Positions 9,043 through 20,399 of a stretch of DNA of 64,000 nt are shown here, piece by piece. The notes below the pieces were generated by a model. That model was given only the letters and a program-made list of their open reading frames with translations. It made no database searches and was not told where the DNA came from. Within the stretch, counting starts at the first letter, position 1, and each line of letters opens with the position of its first letter. The stretch comes from Lachnospiraceae bacterium (GTDB lineage Bacteria > Bacillota > Clostridia > Lachnospirales > Lachnospiraceae): positions 1 to 64,000 of the forward strand of contig JAIKZI010000013.1 in the NCBI GenBank assembly GCA_024682375.1, given 5' to 3'. Position numbers and translations under genes: made by a program.

Positions 9043-9849
9043 TTATTTGTCTAATGATACATCCTTATTAAAATACTTATTTGAAATTTTGGCAAGTGTT
9101 CCGTCTGCCTTCATCTCTTTAAGAGCCTTGTTGATAGCAGTACGAAGAGTCTTTGTACTCTCACCTTTCTTCATTGGAATAGCAACATCTGATGCATCAT
9201 CTGTTGTAGCGACAACCTTGATATCAGCATCTGGCTTTGTCTGAAGATATGTAGCAATTGAATCCTCTGAATTAAGAGTTGCATCTGCTCTTCCATCCAT
9301 TACATTCTGGATTGTTTCATCAAGTGTTGAAACACCTGTAGCTTTTGCACCATACTTCTCAGCAAGTGTCATATATGTTGAACCTATTGAGTTAACTGTC
9401 TTCTTTCCCTTCAAATCCTCAAAAGATTTGATTTCTGTATTGTCGCCCTTTACTACTAGAGCTGTGTGAATATGAGCATATGGATCAGAGAAATCATATT
9501 TCTGTGAACGCTCTTTTGTGATATCTACACCATTGATAACAAGATCATATCTTCCATCATCCAATCCTGCAAATAGTGATTCCCAAGGAGCTTCAACAAG
9601 CTTTACCTTCACTCCAAGTCTCTTTCCGAGCTCTTTTGCAACATCGGCATCATATCCAATTACCTTGTTTGAGTCTGCATCATGATAAGACCATGGCTGC
9701 CAATCGCCTTCCAGGCCAATTGTAATAGTACCTTTGTCTTTGATTTTATCAAGTGCATCAGCCTTCGCATCACTCTTTCCACAACCGATTAGAGCTGTAG
9801 CAAAAACCATAAGCATAGTTGCGAAGCTTAAAATTTTCTTTTTGAACAT
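9043..9849 (-). CDS. Polar amino-acid ABC transporter, substrate-binding lipoprotein
   Basis: 268 aa. A lipoprotein signal peptide with lipobox LIGC (Cys at 23) is followed by a type II binding-protein fold: TITIGLEGDWQPWSYHDADS, IGYDADVAKELGKRLG, and DLVINGVDITKERSQKYDFS, all typical of the family that binds cystine, glutamine, arginine or histidine (SBP_bac_3). It would be anchored outside the membrane and deliver substrate to the permease encoded at 10623-11291. The exact amino acid cannot be read from sequence. AGGAGGTAGG precedes the start. Confidence 0.92.
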   Translation of the reverse strand: MFKKKILSFATMLMVFATALIGCGKSDAKADALDKIKDKGTITIGLEGDWQPWSYHDADSNKVIGYDADVAKELGKRLGVKVKLVEAPWESLFAGLDDGRYDLVINGVDITKERSQKYDFSDPYAHIHTALVVKGDNTEIKSFEDLKGKKTVNSIGSTYMTLAEKYGAKATGVSTLDETIQNVMDGRADATLNSEDSIATYLQTKPDADIKVVATTDDASDVAIPMKKGESTKTLRTAINKALKEMKADGTLAKISNKYFNKDVSLDK

Positions 9850-9872
9850 CGTACCTACCTCCTAATTAATAA

Positions 9873-10619
9873 TTACTTTGTAGAGATTGCTTTTATAAAG
9901 GCTTTCGTTCGATCACTCTTTGGATTCTCGAAAAACTCTTTAGAGTCTGCACTCTCAACTACCTTTCCATTTTCCATGAACATAACATGATTAGCACACA
10001 TCTTGGCAAATCCAAGTTCATGTGTAACAACAATCATTGTCATCCCCTCATCAGCAAGCTGTCTCATAACTGAGAGAACCTCACCTGTAAGTTCAGGATC
10101 TAAAGCAGATGTCGGTTCATCGAAATATATAATTTCAGGGTCAGTAGCCAGCGCTCTTGCAATTGCAACACGCTGCTGCTGTCCACCGGAAAGCTGATTT
10201 GGATAATAATCGCATCTATCCAGAAGACCTACCTTCTCGAGCATCTTTTTTCCCTTAGAAATAGCTTCCTTCTTATCCATGCCACGAGCTATGATAAGTC
10301 CCTCTGTGACATTTTCAAGAGCTGTCTTATTCAGGAAAAGATTGTAATTCTGGAATACAAAAGCTGTATTCTTTCTGATATTTGCGATTTCCTTCTTTGT
10401 AATATCTTTAAAACTATATATATTATTATCAAATTCTATAGTTCCATCATCGGCTGTCTCGAGGAAATTGATGCAACGAAGCAAAGTCGTCTTTCCACCT
10501 CCAGACGGTCCTAAAATGGCTACTACATCGCCCTTTTCAACCGTGAGGTCGATTCCATCCAGGACTACATTCTCATGATTAAAAGTTTTCTTTATATCTT
10601 TTACACTTAGAACTGCCAT
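9873..10619 (-). CDS. Polar amino-acid ABC transporter, ATP-binding protein
   Basis: 248 aa ATPase of the GlnQ/HisP group. It has Walker A GPSGGGKTT near residue 37, Q-loop VFQNYNLF, ABC signature LSGGQQQRVAIARAL near residue 140 and Walker B IIYFDEPTSALDPE followed by the switch histidine in VVTHELGF. It energises uptake through the permease whose gene ends 3 nt upstream of this start; the binding-protein gene follows after a 23-nt gap. Confidence 0.95.
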   Translation of the reverse strand: MAVLSVKDIKKTFNHENVVLDGIDLTVEKGDVVAILGPSGGGKTTLLRCINFLETADDGTIEFDNNIYSFKDITKKEIANIRKNTAFVFQNYNLFLNKTALENVTEGLIIARGMDKKEAISKGKKMLEKVGLLDRCDYYPNQLSGGQQQRVAIARALATDPEIIYFDEPTSALDPELTGEVLSVMRQLADEGMTMIVVTHELGFAKMCANHVMFMENGKVVESADSKEFFENPKSDRTKAFIKAISTK

Positions 10620-10622
10620 ATC

Positions 10623-11291
10623 CTACCTCTTTCCATATGTTGCCAATCTCTTCTCGCCGTATCTTTCAAAATATGAAAGTACTGTGGAAAAAAGAAGATA
10701 CACAATACCGACTTCGATATACAAGGCTAGAGGTTCGTAGTATACAGCTACAATTCTTTGTGTCTTCATAAACATCTCTGTAACCGTAATATTAGCAGCC
10801 AAAGATGTATCCTTTACCATAGATATAAGTTCATTTCCTAGTGCTGGAAAAGCTGTTCTAAAAGCCTGTGGAAGAACAATTCTTCTCATAATCTGCCACC
10901 AGCTCATACCTACACATAATCCAGCTTCCAACTGACCATGTGGAACCGCTTCAAGTGTACCTCTCAAAGTCTCGGCGGCGTAGGCTCCTTCATTTATAGC
11001 GAATACCATGACTGCACATGGGAATGGTTCTATTAGAATTCCCACACTAGGCAGTCCATAGAAAACCACAAACAGCTGAACCAAAAGTGGAGTTCCTCTG
11101 ATAACCCAAATATAAAATCTTGCAATCCACTTAAGAATAGGCACTTCAGCAAAACAAATCAGTGCTGTCACTACTGCTATTACAAGTCCAATAGCAAAAG
11201 CTAAAACTGTAAGTGGTATTGTAACCATAATTCCTGGTAATAATATCTTCGGAAATGATTGTATTAAAATATCAAGTAATCTTGCGTCCAT
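10623..11291 (-). CDS. Polar amino-acid ABC transporter, permease
   Basis: 222 aa, first gene of the importer operon. Four to five membrane helices and the HisM/GlnP-type motifs RGTPLLVQLFVVFYGLP near residue 85 and the ABC-interacting loop EAGLCVGMSWWQIMRRIVLP near residue 145 are visible. It forms the membrane pore with the ATPase encoded directly downstream. AAAGGAAAG precedes the ATG. About 165 nt of AT-rich sequence upstream should hold the operon promoter; I did not find a clear consensus there. Confidence 0.93.
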   Translation of the reverse strand: MDARLLDILIQSFPKILLPGIMVTIPLTVLAFAIGLVIAVVTALICFAEVPILKWIARFYIWVIRGTPLLVQLFVVFYGLPSVGILIEPFPCAVMVFAINEGAYAAETLRGTLEAVPHGQLEAGLCVGMSWWQIMRRIVLPQAFRTAFPALGNELISMVKDTSLAANITVTEMFMKTQRIVAVYYEPLALYIEVGIVYLLFSTVLSYFERYGEKRLATYGKR

Positions 11292-11411
11292 CTCTTTCCT
11301 TTCCTACTCAATTAAAAATAATATGTATTCTAACATAAATTTTAATTCATACCAACTCACTAGACTATAATAGTAAAATTATATTTTGTCAAATGAAATT
11401 ATACTAAACAA

Positions 11412-11446
11412 CAAAAAAAATCCCCGACCAAACCGGTCGAGGATTT
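11412..11446 (-). terminator. Intrinsic terminator of the GntR-ABC operon
   Basis: On the minus strand AATCC-t-CGACC pairs with GGTCG-g-GGATT around a short loop and is followed by TTTTTTTT. It lies just after the permease stop codon at 11457. Confidence 0.88.
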
Positions 11447-11456
11447 CTTGAATCAT

Positions 11457-12266
11457 TTATGCAAGGTTTAATTTATCCTTCATAAGAAGGTATGAACTTA
11501 ATGTATAAATAACTGATAGGCCAATCTCAAAAATAAGTGTACAAATAAAGAATGTTAGTGGTCCACTTGCTTCACCTAGTATAATAGCATTTGAAATAGA
11601 TTCCTCAAATCCAATTGCATAACTAATGATCTGTGAAATGATACTTTCTACAACTGAAATACCAATCCATGAAACAAAACTCATAAAAATCTTATGATCA
11701 TTTGAAAGATTTCCAATCATCATTGCAAAATAAAGCTTTACAATCTTCTGGAATGCACCTACTAAAATAAGTAATAAAAATACAACAATGTATTTAACTC
11801 CAATATCTGGAATCTGCTTCAAAGTCCTACAAACTGCTTCAAAAAGTTCATAAAGATCAGGAAGACCTGTACTTCTAGCACCAAATACTCCAAATAATAA
11901 CACATATCCTACTAGACCTACTAAACCAGAAACAATAGTTGCGATATAAGCAGAAATACTTTTTGACATAAAATGTGCAAAATGACTTACTGGAAGAGTA
12001 AATGATAAGTAACCTTCATCTGATAAAAGGTTTGTATAAAATCTACGAATGATAATAATCATAGTCATAACATAGACAGCAATTGTCAAACCTACTAATA
12101 AAAGAATCAAAAGTCCAGTAGTTATCTGCATAAAAACTGGATTATTATCGTTTACTGATGGAAGAATAAATCCAGTCAATACTCCAACTATTAAAAACGC
12201 AATAAAAAGTGGTGTCAAACTTCTAAACATTGACTTTAAATCATATTTAATCAACTTACCTAACAT
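11457..12266 (-). CDS. ABC-2-type transporter permease
   Basis: 269 aa with six hydrophobic segments in the layout of ABC-2 permeases: short cytoplasmic N-terminus MLGKLIKYDLKSMFRS, then helices around residues 18-38, 48-70, 103-125, 155-180, 188-215 and 235-260. The region FYTNLLSDEGYLSFTLPVS is typical of permeases partnered with YtrA-regulated ABC ATPases in Firmicutes. Its start overlaps the end of the ATPase gene by 7 nt, implying translational coupling and a two-component exporter. The substrate is unknown; relatives are often linked to cell-wall stress. Confidence 0.82.
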   Translation of the reverse strand: MLGKLIKYDLKSMFRSLTPLFIAFLIVGVLTGFILPSVNDNNPVFMQITTGLLILLLVGLTIAVYVMTMIIIIRRFYTNLLSDEGYLSFTLPVSHFAHFMSKSISAYIATIVSGLVGLVGYVLLFGVFGARSTGLPDLYELFEAVCRTLKQIPDIGVKYIVVFLLLILVGAFQKIVKLYFAMMIGNLSNDHKIFMSFVSWIGISVVESIISQIISYAIGFEESISNAIILGEASGPLTFFICTLIFEIGLSVIYTLSSYLLMKDKLNLA

Positions 12267-12955
12267 GCGAAAACCTCCCTGAAATATTCATCCAAACTCT
12301 TTCCAGTCTCTTCTACTACTTCCTGTACATTCTTATGCATAATAATATGTCCATACTTAAGGAAAATAGCTTCATCCAGAACATTCTCTACATCAGCAAT
12401 AAGATGTGTAGAAATCAAAACCAATGCATTTGGCTCATAGTTTGAAATAATAGTTCTAAGAATATAATCTCTAGCTGCTGGATCTACACCGGCGATTGGT
12501 TCATCAAGGAAATAAACCTTTGCTCTACGAGACATAGTTAAAATAAGTCTTACCTTTTCTTTAGTTCCCTTTGACATCTTAGATAACTTCTGTGTAAGAG
12601 AAATATTTAAACTCTGAAGCATCTCAGTGGCTCTAGCCTCATCAAAGTCTTTAAAGAAATCCTTATAAAACTGAATAAGCTCTTTTACATTCATCCAGTT
12701 TGGAAGTGCTTCCTTATCAGAAAGATAAGCTACAATAGCCTTTGTCTCAACTCCTGGAAGTTTACCATCGATTGCAATATAACCCTCTGTTGGCTGAAGT
12801 AATCCATTTGCGAGCTTAATCATTGTTGTCTTTCCACTTCCGTTAGGTCCAAGTAAACCTACGATTCTACCAGCTTCAAGTGTCAAATTCACGTTATCTA
12901 AGGCTGTAAAGTTCTTATAACGCTTTGTCAAATTTTTCAATTCAAGAATTGCCAT
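12260..12955 (-). CDS. ABC transporter ATP-binding protein (YtrB-like)
   Basis: 231 aa with the start taken at 12955 (MAILELKNLTKRY) because GGGAGG sits 7 nt upstream; a start seven codons further upstream has no spacing for a ribosome site. Walker A GPNGSGKTT, a shortened signature LSKMSKGTKEKVRLILTMSR and Walker B VYFLDEPIAGVDP are present. The degenerate signature (SKGTKEK in place of LSGGQ) is typical of YtrB-type exporters. The start is 2 nt after the gntR stop codon and the end overlaps the permease gene. Confidence 0.9.
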   Translation of the reverse strand: MAILELKNLTKRYKNFTALDNVNLTLEAGRIVGLLGPNGSGKTTMIKLANGLLQPTEGYIAIDGKLPGVETKAIVAYLSDKEALPNWMNVKELIQFYKDFFKDFDEARATEMLQSLNISLTQKLSKMSKGTKEKVRLILTMSRRAKVYFLDEPIAGVDPAARDYILRTIISNYEPNALVLISTHLIADVENVLDEAIFLKYGHIIMHKNVQEVVEETGKSLDEYFREVFAC

Positions 12956-12957
12956 CT

Positions 12958-13326
12958 TCATTCCTCCCTTGTACATCTGTCCTCTACTGCTTTTAAGATT
13001 TCTTCATTTTTAATGCCTAAATTTTTAAGTGTTGTAAAGAACTGATCTACATTTTTTCTTATCAAGTCTTTTCTTAAAGAATCAATCTTCTCGTGATCTA
13101 AAGTCACGAATCTTCCGCTAGTTCTTTCAGAATAGATTAAACCACTTCTCTCCATTTCTGATAGAGCCCTCTGCATTGTATTTGGATTTACATTTGCTTC
13201 CATAGCGAGGTCTCGTACAGATGGAAGTTTCTCTCCTAACTGATATTTACCACTCAAGAGATCCAGCTCGAGGCGTTCTATGATCTGAGAATAAATCGGA
13301 ATCCCCTTTTTAAAATCCCATCCCAT
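12958..13326 (-). CDS. GntR-family regulator, YtrA subfamily
   Basis: 122 aa. Residues 8-75 are a GntR winged helix (IPIYSQIIERLELDLLSG, then LPSVRDLAMEANVNPNTMQRAL and LIYSERTSGRFV). The C-terminal part is a short helical tail instead of a ligand domain, which defines the YtrA subfamily. The start ATG at 13326 is preferred over a TTG one codon upstream; GGAGG is 8 nt away. It heads the operon with the ABC exporter and a strong palindrome lies just downstream of its promoter, so it probably represses its own operon. Confidence 0.9.
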   Translation of the reverse strand: MGWDFKKGIPIYSQIIERLELDLLSGKYQLGEKLPSVRDLAMEANVNPNTMQRALSEMERSGLIYSERTSGRFVTLDHEKIDSLRKDLIRKNVDQFFTTLKNLGIKNEEILKAVEDRCTREE

Positions 13327-13382
13327 CAATCATTCCTCCTTCTTTTAATGATTATAAAGCTTTATTTGTATCATTGTTATAC

Positions 13383-13436
13383 TGTATTATTCGCTTAATA
13401 CAATAGTAATATAGTACAACGTTATTTATATGTCAA
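13383..13436 (-). promoter_or_regulatory. gntR operon promoter with YtrA-type operator
   Basis: Minus-strand TTGACA (13436-13431), 17-nt spacer, TATATT (13413-13408). Immediately downstream is a perfect inverted repeat TGTATTA-N6-TAATACA (13383-13402), placed to block transcription start. Confidence 0.75.
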
Positions 13437-13452
13437 CACTTTTTTCAAAAAA

Positions 13453-13498
13453 ATAACAACACCGCGTAAATTATTTCTTCACGCATGTGTTGCTATTA
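13453..13498 (-). terminator. Terminator after the 325-residue unknown gene
   Basis: Minus strand: AATAGCAACAC and GTGTTGTTATT arms with inner ATGCGTG/ACGC pairing, followed by TTTTTTT. It lies 23 nt after the stop codon at 13521. Confidence 0.75.
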
Positions 13499-13520
13499 TC
13501 ACATCTTTAGGAAACCCGTT

Positions 13521-14492
13521 CTAAATATCGCCAATCTTTCGCACCACACACTGTCTTGAGAAAAAATGATTCTCATAAGACAATACATATGCTCCAAACT
13601 CGATATCATCTCTGGATTTTACAAATGGTTCTTCAAAATAAACTTCTGATTTAAATCCACGAGCTTCATAAATATCTTTTAATAATTCAGCTGCCTGTTT
13701 GAAAGAGCTGTATTCCTCCTCTTCTTTGCCGAAATGTCTCTTACCGTAATGTTTTGCTTCTTTTCTAATCCAGGCATTTATGCTATCGACAAGTCTGGCA
13801 TGGGATTTACAGCGAAGAAGCGCCGATAAATACCAGGATACAATCTTCAAAGGAAGTACCTTATAAATTCGAAGTAATAAAAGATATCCTTTATCTCCTA
13901 CATTCTTACAAAATTCTTTCATAACCTTGTAAGCTTCATCACTGAATAACCAAGGATTATCTATTCCATCGATATACTTAAGCGGTGAAGCCGGATAGTG
14001 TGTATAATTCAGCGGTGGGAAATTCTCAAGCGCTGCAATCTTCTTTTCCTCTTCCGTACAAGAATCTTCACCTAAGTAATTCAATTTATCAGAAACTATA
14101 GCGACCTTGTATTCAATCTGTCTTAGATATTCATATCCACGTATCCAGAAATGACCGTTCATACCATAGTCATATAGTTTTGTCTCTTCTAAAACATCAT
14201 CGAAGAAAATGGCTGCTGTATTCTCCCCTCTTCTCAGAATCAGCACATAGCCCTTCTCAGCCTCTGAGAGACAAGATTTTGTAGGTCCCTCATATTTAGA
14301 ATCAAAGGTGCCTGTCATCTTCGCATTCTTTAATACTAGAAAGCTCTCTGCTGCATCATTCATTAGATATACAACATAGAGATCTGATACCGCCTTTTCA
14401 TTTTCAGGCGGATTAATCAACTCAAATGATTGATTATCTAATAAACATTCAAGTTTCTTCCATGGAGTAATCATTCTTCTATCCTTATTCAT
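13521..14492 (-). CDS. Protein of unknown function (resembles DUF3878-type)
   Basis: 323 aa if started at the ATG at 14492 (MNKDRRMITPWKKLECLL); a TTG two codons upstream is also possible and neither has a strong ribosome site. Soluble, with no signal peptide or membrane helix. Features include a beta-rich N-terminal half (YVVYLMNDAAESFLVLKNAK, GYVLILRRGENTAAIFFDD) and a helical C-terminal half (YLLLLRIYKVLPLKIVSWYLSALLRC). The pattern reminds me of the Clostridia family DUF3878, but I cannot verify this. It is a single-gene unit with its own terminator. Confidence 0.55.
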   Translation of the reverse strand: MNKDRRMITPWKKLECLLDNQSFELINPPENEKAVSDLYVVYLMNDAAESFLVLKNAKMTGTFDSKYEGPTKSCLSEAEKGYVLILRRGENTAAIFFDDVLEETKLYDYGMNGHFWIRGYEYLRQIEYKVAIVSDKLNYLGEDSCTEEEKKIAALENFPPLNYTHYPASPLKYIDGIDNPWLFSDEAYKVMKEFCKNVGDKGYLLLLRIYKVLPLKIVSWYLSALLRCKSHARLVDSINAWIRKEAKHYGKRHFGKEEEEYSSFKQAAELLKDIYEARGFKSEVYFEEPFVKSRDDIEFGAYVLSYENHFFSRQCVVRKIGDI

Positions 14493-14592
14493 AACCAAAA
14501 CCCATTAGTGACTTATGTAAAAAATATCCCGCTCAACTAATGGTTGTTATTATAGCAGAATGAAACCACAACATATATTAAAGATTTATTAA

Positions 14593-15669
14593 TTATTGAG
14601 CTCTGTTACTAATCATTTTCTTAAACCATTTTCCAGCATCAGAAAGTTCATCATCACTCCAACCTGAAAGAGAGGATGTCGACGGTCTAAGAATAGCTGA
14701 TGACTCATCTTTATTTGAGAGACTCCAGCCCACAAAACTAACACTATAATCGTTTAAAAGCAAAGCCCACTTTCCCGCGCTATCATAGTCAATTGCGCCA
14801 TTTCCAGAAGCATCCGTTATACTACATTCACTTACAAAAACAGGAAGACCTTTATCTAAAACCATCTTCAGACGATTCCTCAAATCATCCTTATGTGTAC
14901 CTGCATAAAAATGCATAACATACATAGTATTCTTATCAGAAAGTCTATCCCTCTCTGCTTCATCCACATCCTGGGACCAGGTATTCGTACCGCAAAGAAT
15001 AAGTGCATCCTTTGAATTACTTCTGATAATCGGAATAATCTCCTCGGCATAAGGCTTTATCACAGAACTCCAAGGTGAATTCTGTGGCTCATTACAAATC
15101 TCATAAATAACATAGGGATTATCTTTAAACTCCAAAGACATCTCCCTAAAAAAATCTTTCGCCTCATCTTTATTTAACATCGGAGAACTATCAGATAGAA
15201 TATGCCAATCTATAATTACATACATTTCCAGCTCTGTAGCATACTTCACACCATCTCTAATAATATTTTTAAGACCTTCTCTATCTCCACCTGTACAATA
15301 GCCATTATACTCAGCAGTATACATAGCAAGCCTTACCACATTGGCTCCCCAATCCTCTTTCAAAGTTTTAAATGCATCATAATTTACATACTGAGGAAAC
15401 CACGAAAGCCCATGAGTACTGATTCCCTTTAACTGAACCTTGTCCCCATTAAAGTTTTCAAGATGATTTCCCTCAACATGAAGTTTTGCTAATTTGCTCT
15501 TATCCTCATTCACTTCACTCTCCCCCTTATCTACATCTTCTGTAGGCTTAGTAACAACTTTCTCTTTCTTAACTTCTTTCACAGTCTTAGTTTGTTTGGA
15601 ACACGATGTCAAAAATCCACTAGTAAGAAAAACAAGCAAAATCAAAAGAATTGAAATTGATTTTTTCAT
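14593..15669 (-). CDS. GH5 endoglucanase (cellulase) lipoprotein
   Basis: 358 aa from the ATG at 15669, chosen because GGGGG lies 5 nt upstream and the signal peptide starts there. Lipobox LTSC (Cys 23) is followed by a Lys/Glu-rich linker (25-60) and a glycoside hydrolase family 5 barrel. NVVRLAMY, the acid/base glutamate in CNEP (Glu 194), HFYAGTHKDD (about 253-262) and the nucleophile in VFVSE (Glu 281) are all present. It should cleave beta-1,4-glucan outside the cell while tethered to the membrane. There is no carbohydrate-binding module, so soluble or released glucan fragments are likelier targets than crystalline cellulose. Confidence 0.9.
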   Translation of the reverse strand: MKKSISILLILLVFLTSGFLTSCSKQTKTVKEVKKEKVVTKPTEDVDKGESEVNEDKSKLAKLHVEGNHLENFNGDKVQLKGISTHGLSWFPQYVNYDAFKTLKEDWGANVVRLAMYTAEYNGYCTGGDREGLKNIIRDGVKYATELEMYVIIDWHILSDSSPMLNKDEAKDFFREMSLEFKDNPYVIYEICNEPQNSPWSSVIKPYAEEIIPIIRSNSKDALILCGTNTWSQDVDEAERDRLSDKNTMYVMHFYAGTHKDDLRNRLKMVLDKGLPVFVSECSITDASGNGAIDYDSAGKWALLLNDYSVSFVGWSLSNKDESSAILRPSTSSLSGWSDDELSDAGKWFKKMISNRAQ

Positions 15670-15769
15670 TTTATCCCCCTTTTTTCCATAATGAAATAAT
15701 TCATTTTCATTGTACATAATAGATGTTAGAATTTGAATATGAAAAAAGGAAACCCTTATAACAAAAGAA

Positions 15770-15805
15770 GTTCAAGAAGACGGTTTATATCACGCCTTCT
15801 CGAAC
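15770..15805 (-). terminator. Hairpin after the diguanylate cyclase gene
   Basis: GTTC-a-AGAAG-a-CG pairs with CG-c-CTTCT-c-GAAC. On the minus strand it is followed by CTTCTTTTGTT, a moderate U-tract. A second small palindrome around TCTAGA (15814-15830) lies between it and the stop codon. Confidence 0.6.
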
Positions 15806-15823
15806 CTCAAACTAATCTAGATT

Positions 15824-17512
15824 CTAGAGATTATTATTCCCTGAATAATAGTCTCTTTTATTTTTATACATACGCTTATCAGCGATATCCAAAATCTCAT
15901 CCAATGATTTATCACTAAACTCATTCTGTCTAACCTTGCCGATAGAAATTGAGATACCATTTATATACCTGCCCTCAAAATGAGCCAATTTGTCTCGAAG
16001 AGTTCTTTCAGAAACCTTATAATCCTCATCTGACATTCTAGCAATAACCGCAAACTCATCGCCACCGGTTCTATAGCAATTTCCATACATACCAAAACAG
16101 CTACGAATACAATCAGCAGTCTTTATGATAAGCTCATCTCCCGCAAAATGTCCTAATGTATCATTCGTACACTTAAGTCCATTTACATCTAGCATAACAA
16201 TCGTCAAATCATCAGTCTGTCCACTGATATCCTTCTTTGCTCTAAGAATAGATAGATACTCTTCATATGCTCTTCTATTCTTTAAACCAGTAAGCTTATC
16301 AAGATAAGCCATCTTTGTCATATGCTCAAGTTCCATATTCTTCTTCAAAGCTGATACAAGCTTCATCGATAAGAAAGTAATAACTGCAATCGCATAGAAA
16401 GTCAAAGCTGCAGCTGCCATCAAAAGCCACTTATCATTCTTCACATAAGCCACAACAGCTGATATGGAAAAAATAATAAAGATTACTGCGAGCATAGCTA
16501 TAGGACACACATTATTCTTTGAGCAGTTTTTTATAATAGTCAATCCAAAATGAATCAAACCGATTATAAGAAATACGGCTAAAACCTGAGAAACAATAAG
16601 CCCATCCGGTAAATCATGAATTCCACTTAAGAAGAAAACCATCTGTACTATGAAATTCACTTCCGACAGGATAAACATAGCCTTAAAGAATCTATTAGTG
16701 GTAAAACTATATACCAGCATTCCCGAAAACATAAACGGGCAAAGCATGAAGCCTATATAGTTAATCAGTCCTGAAAAAGCCATCCTTCCTATAAGCATTC
16801 CTGTAATATGAAAATCCGCAAGTATCCACGACGATGCACAGACACCAAACATTCCAAGATACAAAAATCCGCTGGTAAGACTTCTCTCCAATTGCGAAAA
16901 ACTTACCTTAAAAAGAAATGCAATTGCAAAACTTACAATCGAAATAATCAAAAGTATAAAACTTAAAATTATATATGGTAAGGCCTGAATCAATCTCTCC
17001 AAAGTATAAGCAGACATTGTTGTGATTGCAGCATCCTTAATTAACACTTCATAACCATAATGTCTAGGTTTAACAGTGATGGTAATCTTTTTTCCAGAAT
17101 AATCTTTCTTAAGAGGAATGAGTGCAAATACATTTCCAACCGTAGTATGAATCGATAAAAGCTTCGCCTCTCCGGCGTGATAAATATGCTCCCCACCACA
17201 GTAAGCATCCACAGTCTCATACGGACACTTAATTCTTAAAATATCATCATTTTGAGTATTTTCAGGAAGTATTCGATAGAAGGTAACCGGTTTATCCTTT
17301 CCAATTGAAAACTCCCCGTCAACTTCTATTTCCTTACCATCTGGTTTTACAATCGTCCAATCATCATCTAAGTTTATACAATATTTCGCGCTTGGGCTAA
17401 CCCAATCATCTTGAATAAAAATCCCTAAAAACAGAGTTAAGCTTGCGAGTAGAATTACGAAAAAAATACTAGTTTCCAAGTAAGATCTACTCGACTTCAT
17501 TCTTTGAAACAT
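15824..17512 (-). CDS. Membrane diguanylate cyclase (GGDEF) with extracytoplasmic and 7TM-type sensor
   Basis: 562 aa from the ATG at 17512, which has GGAGG five nt upstream; the open frame extends further upstream but would cross the atp terminator. One membrane helix (about 10-30), an extracytoplasmic beta-rich domain (40-185), then seven hydrophobic segments (about 190-390), and a GGDEF domain (400-562) with an intact RTGGDEF at about 481-487, so it should make cyclic di-GMP. I see no RxxD inhibitory site upstream of the motif. The plan resembles 7TMR-DISM sensors. It is transcribed separately from the atp operon. Confidence 0.85.
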   Translation of the reverse strand: MFQRMKSSRSYLETSIFFVILLASLTLFLGIFIQDDWVSPSAKYCINLDDDWTIVKPDGKEIEVDGEFSIGKDKPVTFYRILPENTQNDDILRIKCPYETVDAYCGGEHIYHAGEAKLLSIHTTVGNVFALIPLKKDYSGKKITITVKPRHYGYEVLIKDAAITTMSAYTLERLIQALPYIILSFILLIISIVSFAIAFLFKVSFSQLERSLTSGFLYLGMFGVCASSWILADFHITGMLIGRMAFSGLINYIGFMLCPFMFSGMLVYSFTTNRFFKAMFILSEVNFIVQMVFFLSGIHDLPDGLIVSQVLAVFLIIGLIHFGLTIIKNCSKNNVCPIAMLAVIFIIFSISAVVAYVKNDKWLLMAAAALTFYAIAVITFLSMKLVSALKKNMELEHMTKMAYLDKLTGLKNRRAYEEYLSILRAKKDISGQTDDLTIVMLDVNGLKCTNDTLGHFAGDELIIKTADCIRSCFGMYGNCYRTGGDEFAVIARMSDEDYKVSERTLRDKLAHFEGRYINGISISIGKVRQNEFSDKSLDEILDIADKRMYKNKRDYYSGNNNL

Positions 17513-17589
17513 TATTTCCTCCAAATTTTGAACAGTATTTTTATTATAGGAGAGTTTTGGAAAAAATAAAACCCAAATGCATAAAAAAA

Positions 17590-17635
17590 AGAAACAAGGC
17601 CTCATTTTACTGATAAAATGAGAAACCTTGTTTCT
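17590..17635 (-). terminator. Terminator of the atp operon
   Basis: Minus strand: AGAAACAAGG and CTCATTTTA arms pair with TAAAATGAG and CCTTGTTTCT, followed by TTTTTTTTAT. Very strong stem directly after atpC. Confidence 0.92.
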
Positions 17636-17648
17636 ATTCTTCTTATAT

Positions 17649-18059
17649 TTATCTTCTCGTAGCCTTAAGTCGAGCCATAGCTCGTGAAAGTGCTGCTGAG
17701 GAATGATAATATTCCTGAATGCTCTGCTTCTGACGAAGCTGCTCTTCAGCTCTCTCTTTTGCGGCCTGAGCACGAACTCTATCGATGTCTTCCGGTCTCT
17801 CACAAGTCTCAACCAGTATAGTTGCTCTGTTATGAGTGATTTCTATAAATCCACGACCACAAACTGCTCTTCTCCATTCAGAAGAACCAGCTTCCTGAAA
17901 ACGGAGCTCACCGTCATCGACTGCAATTACCATATCCTCATGATGAGCCAAAACTTCTTTCTCACCATCACACTGTGGAATGATAACTGATCTAACCTTA
18001 CCAGAGAAGAATTTTCCTGTAGCTGCGATTATTCGCAGGTAAAAAGTTTCATCGGCCAT
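17649..18059 (-). CDS. atpC: F1F0 ATP synthase subunit epsilon
   Basis: 136 aa from the ATG at 18059 (MADETFYLRIIAA), which has GGAGG 8 nt upstream; an ATG five codons earlier overlaps that site. N-terminal beta-sandwich (GKFFSGKVRSVIIPQCDGE, GFIEITHNRATILVE) followed by a C-terminal helical hairpin rich in Arg, Gln and Glu, the part that in this family inhibits ATP hydrolysis. It connects the rotor shaft to the c-ring. Last gene of atpBEFHAGDC. Confidence 0.93.
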   Translation of the reverse strand: MADETFYLRIIAATGKFFSGKVRSVIIPQCDGEKEVLAHHEDMVIAVDDGELRFQEAGSSEWRRAVCGRGFIEITHNRATILVETCERPEDIDRVRAQAAKERAEEQLRQKQSIQEYYHSSAALSRAMARLKATRR

Positions 18060-18084
18060 TATTTTTGCCTCCATAACTTTCTAA

Positions 18085-20399
<2,315 letters not shown>

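Noticed and set aside
15824..17812. Longer 662-codon version of the diguanylate cyclase
   Set aside because: It would start inside atpC, cross the atp terminator and lack a ribosome site; the ATG at 17512 has GGAGG at ideal spacing.
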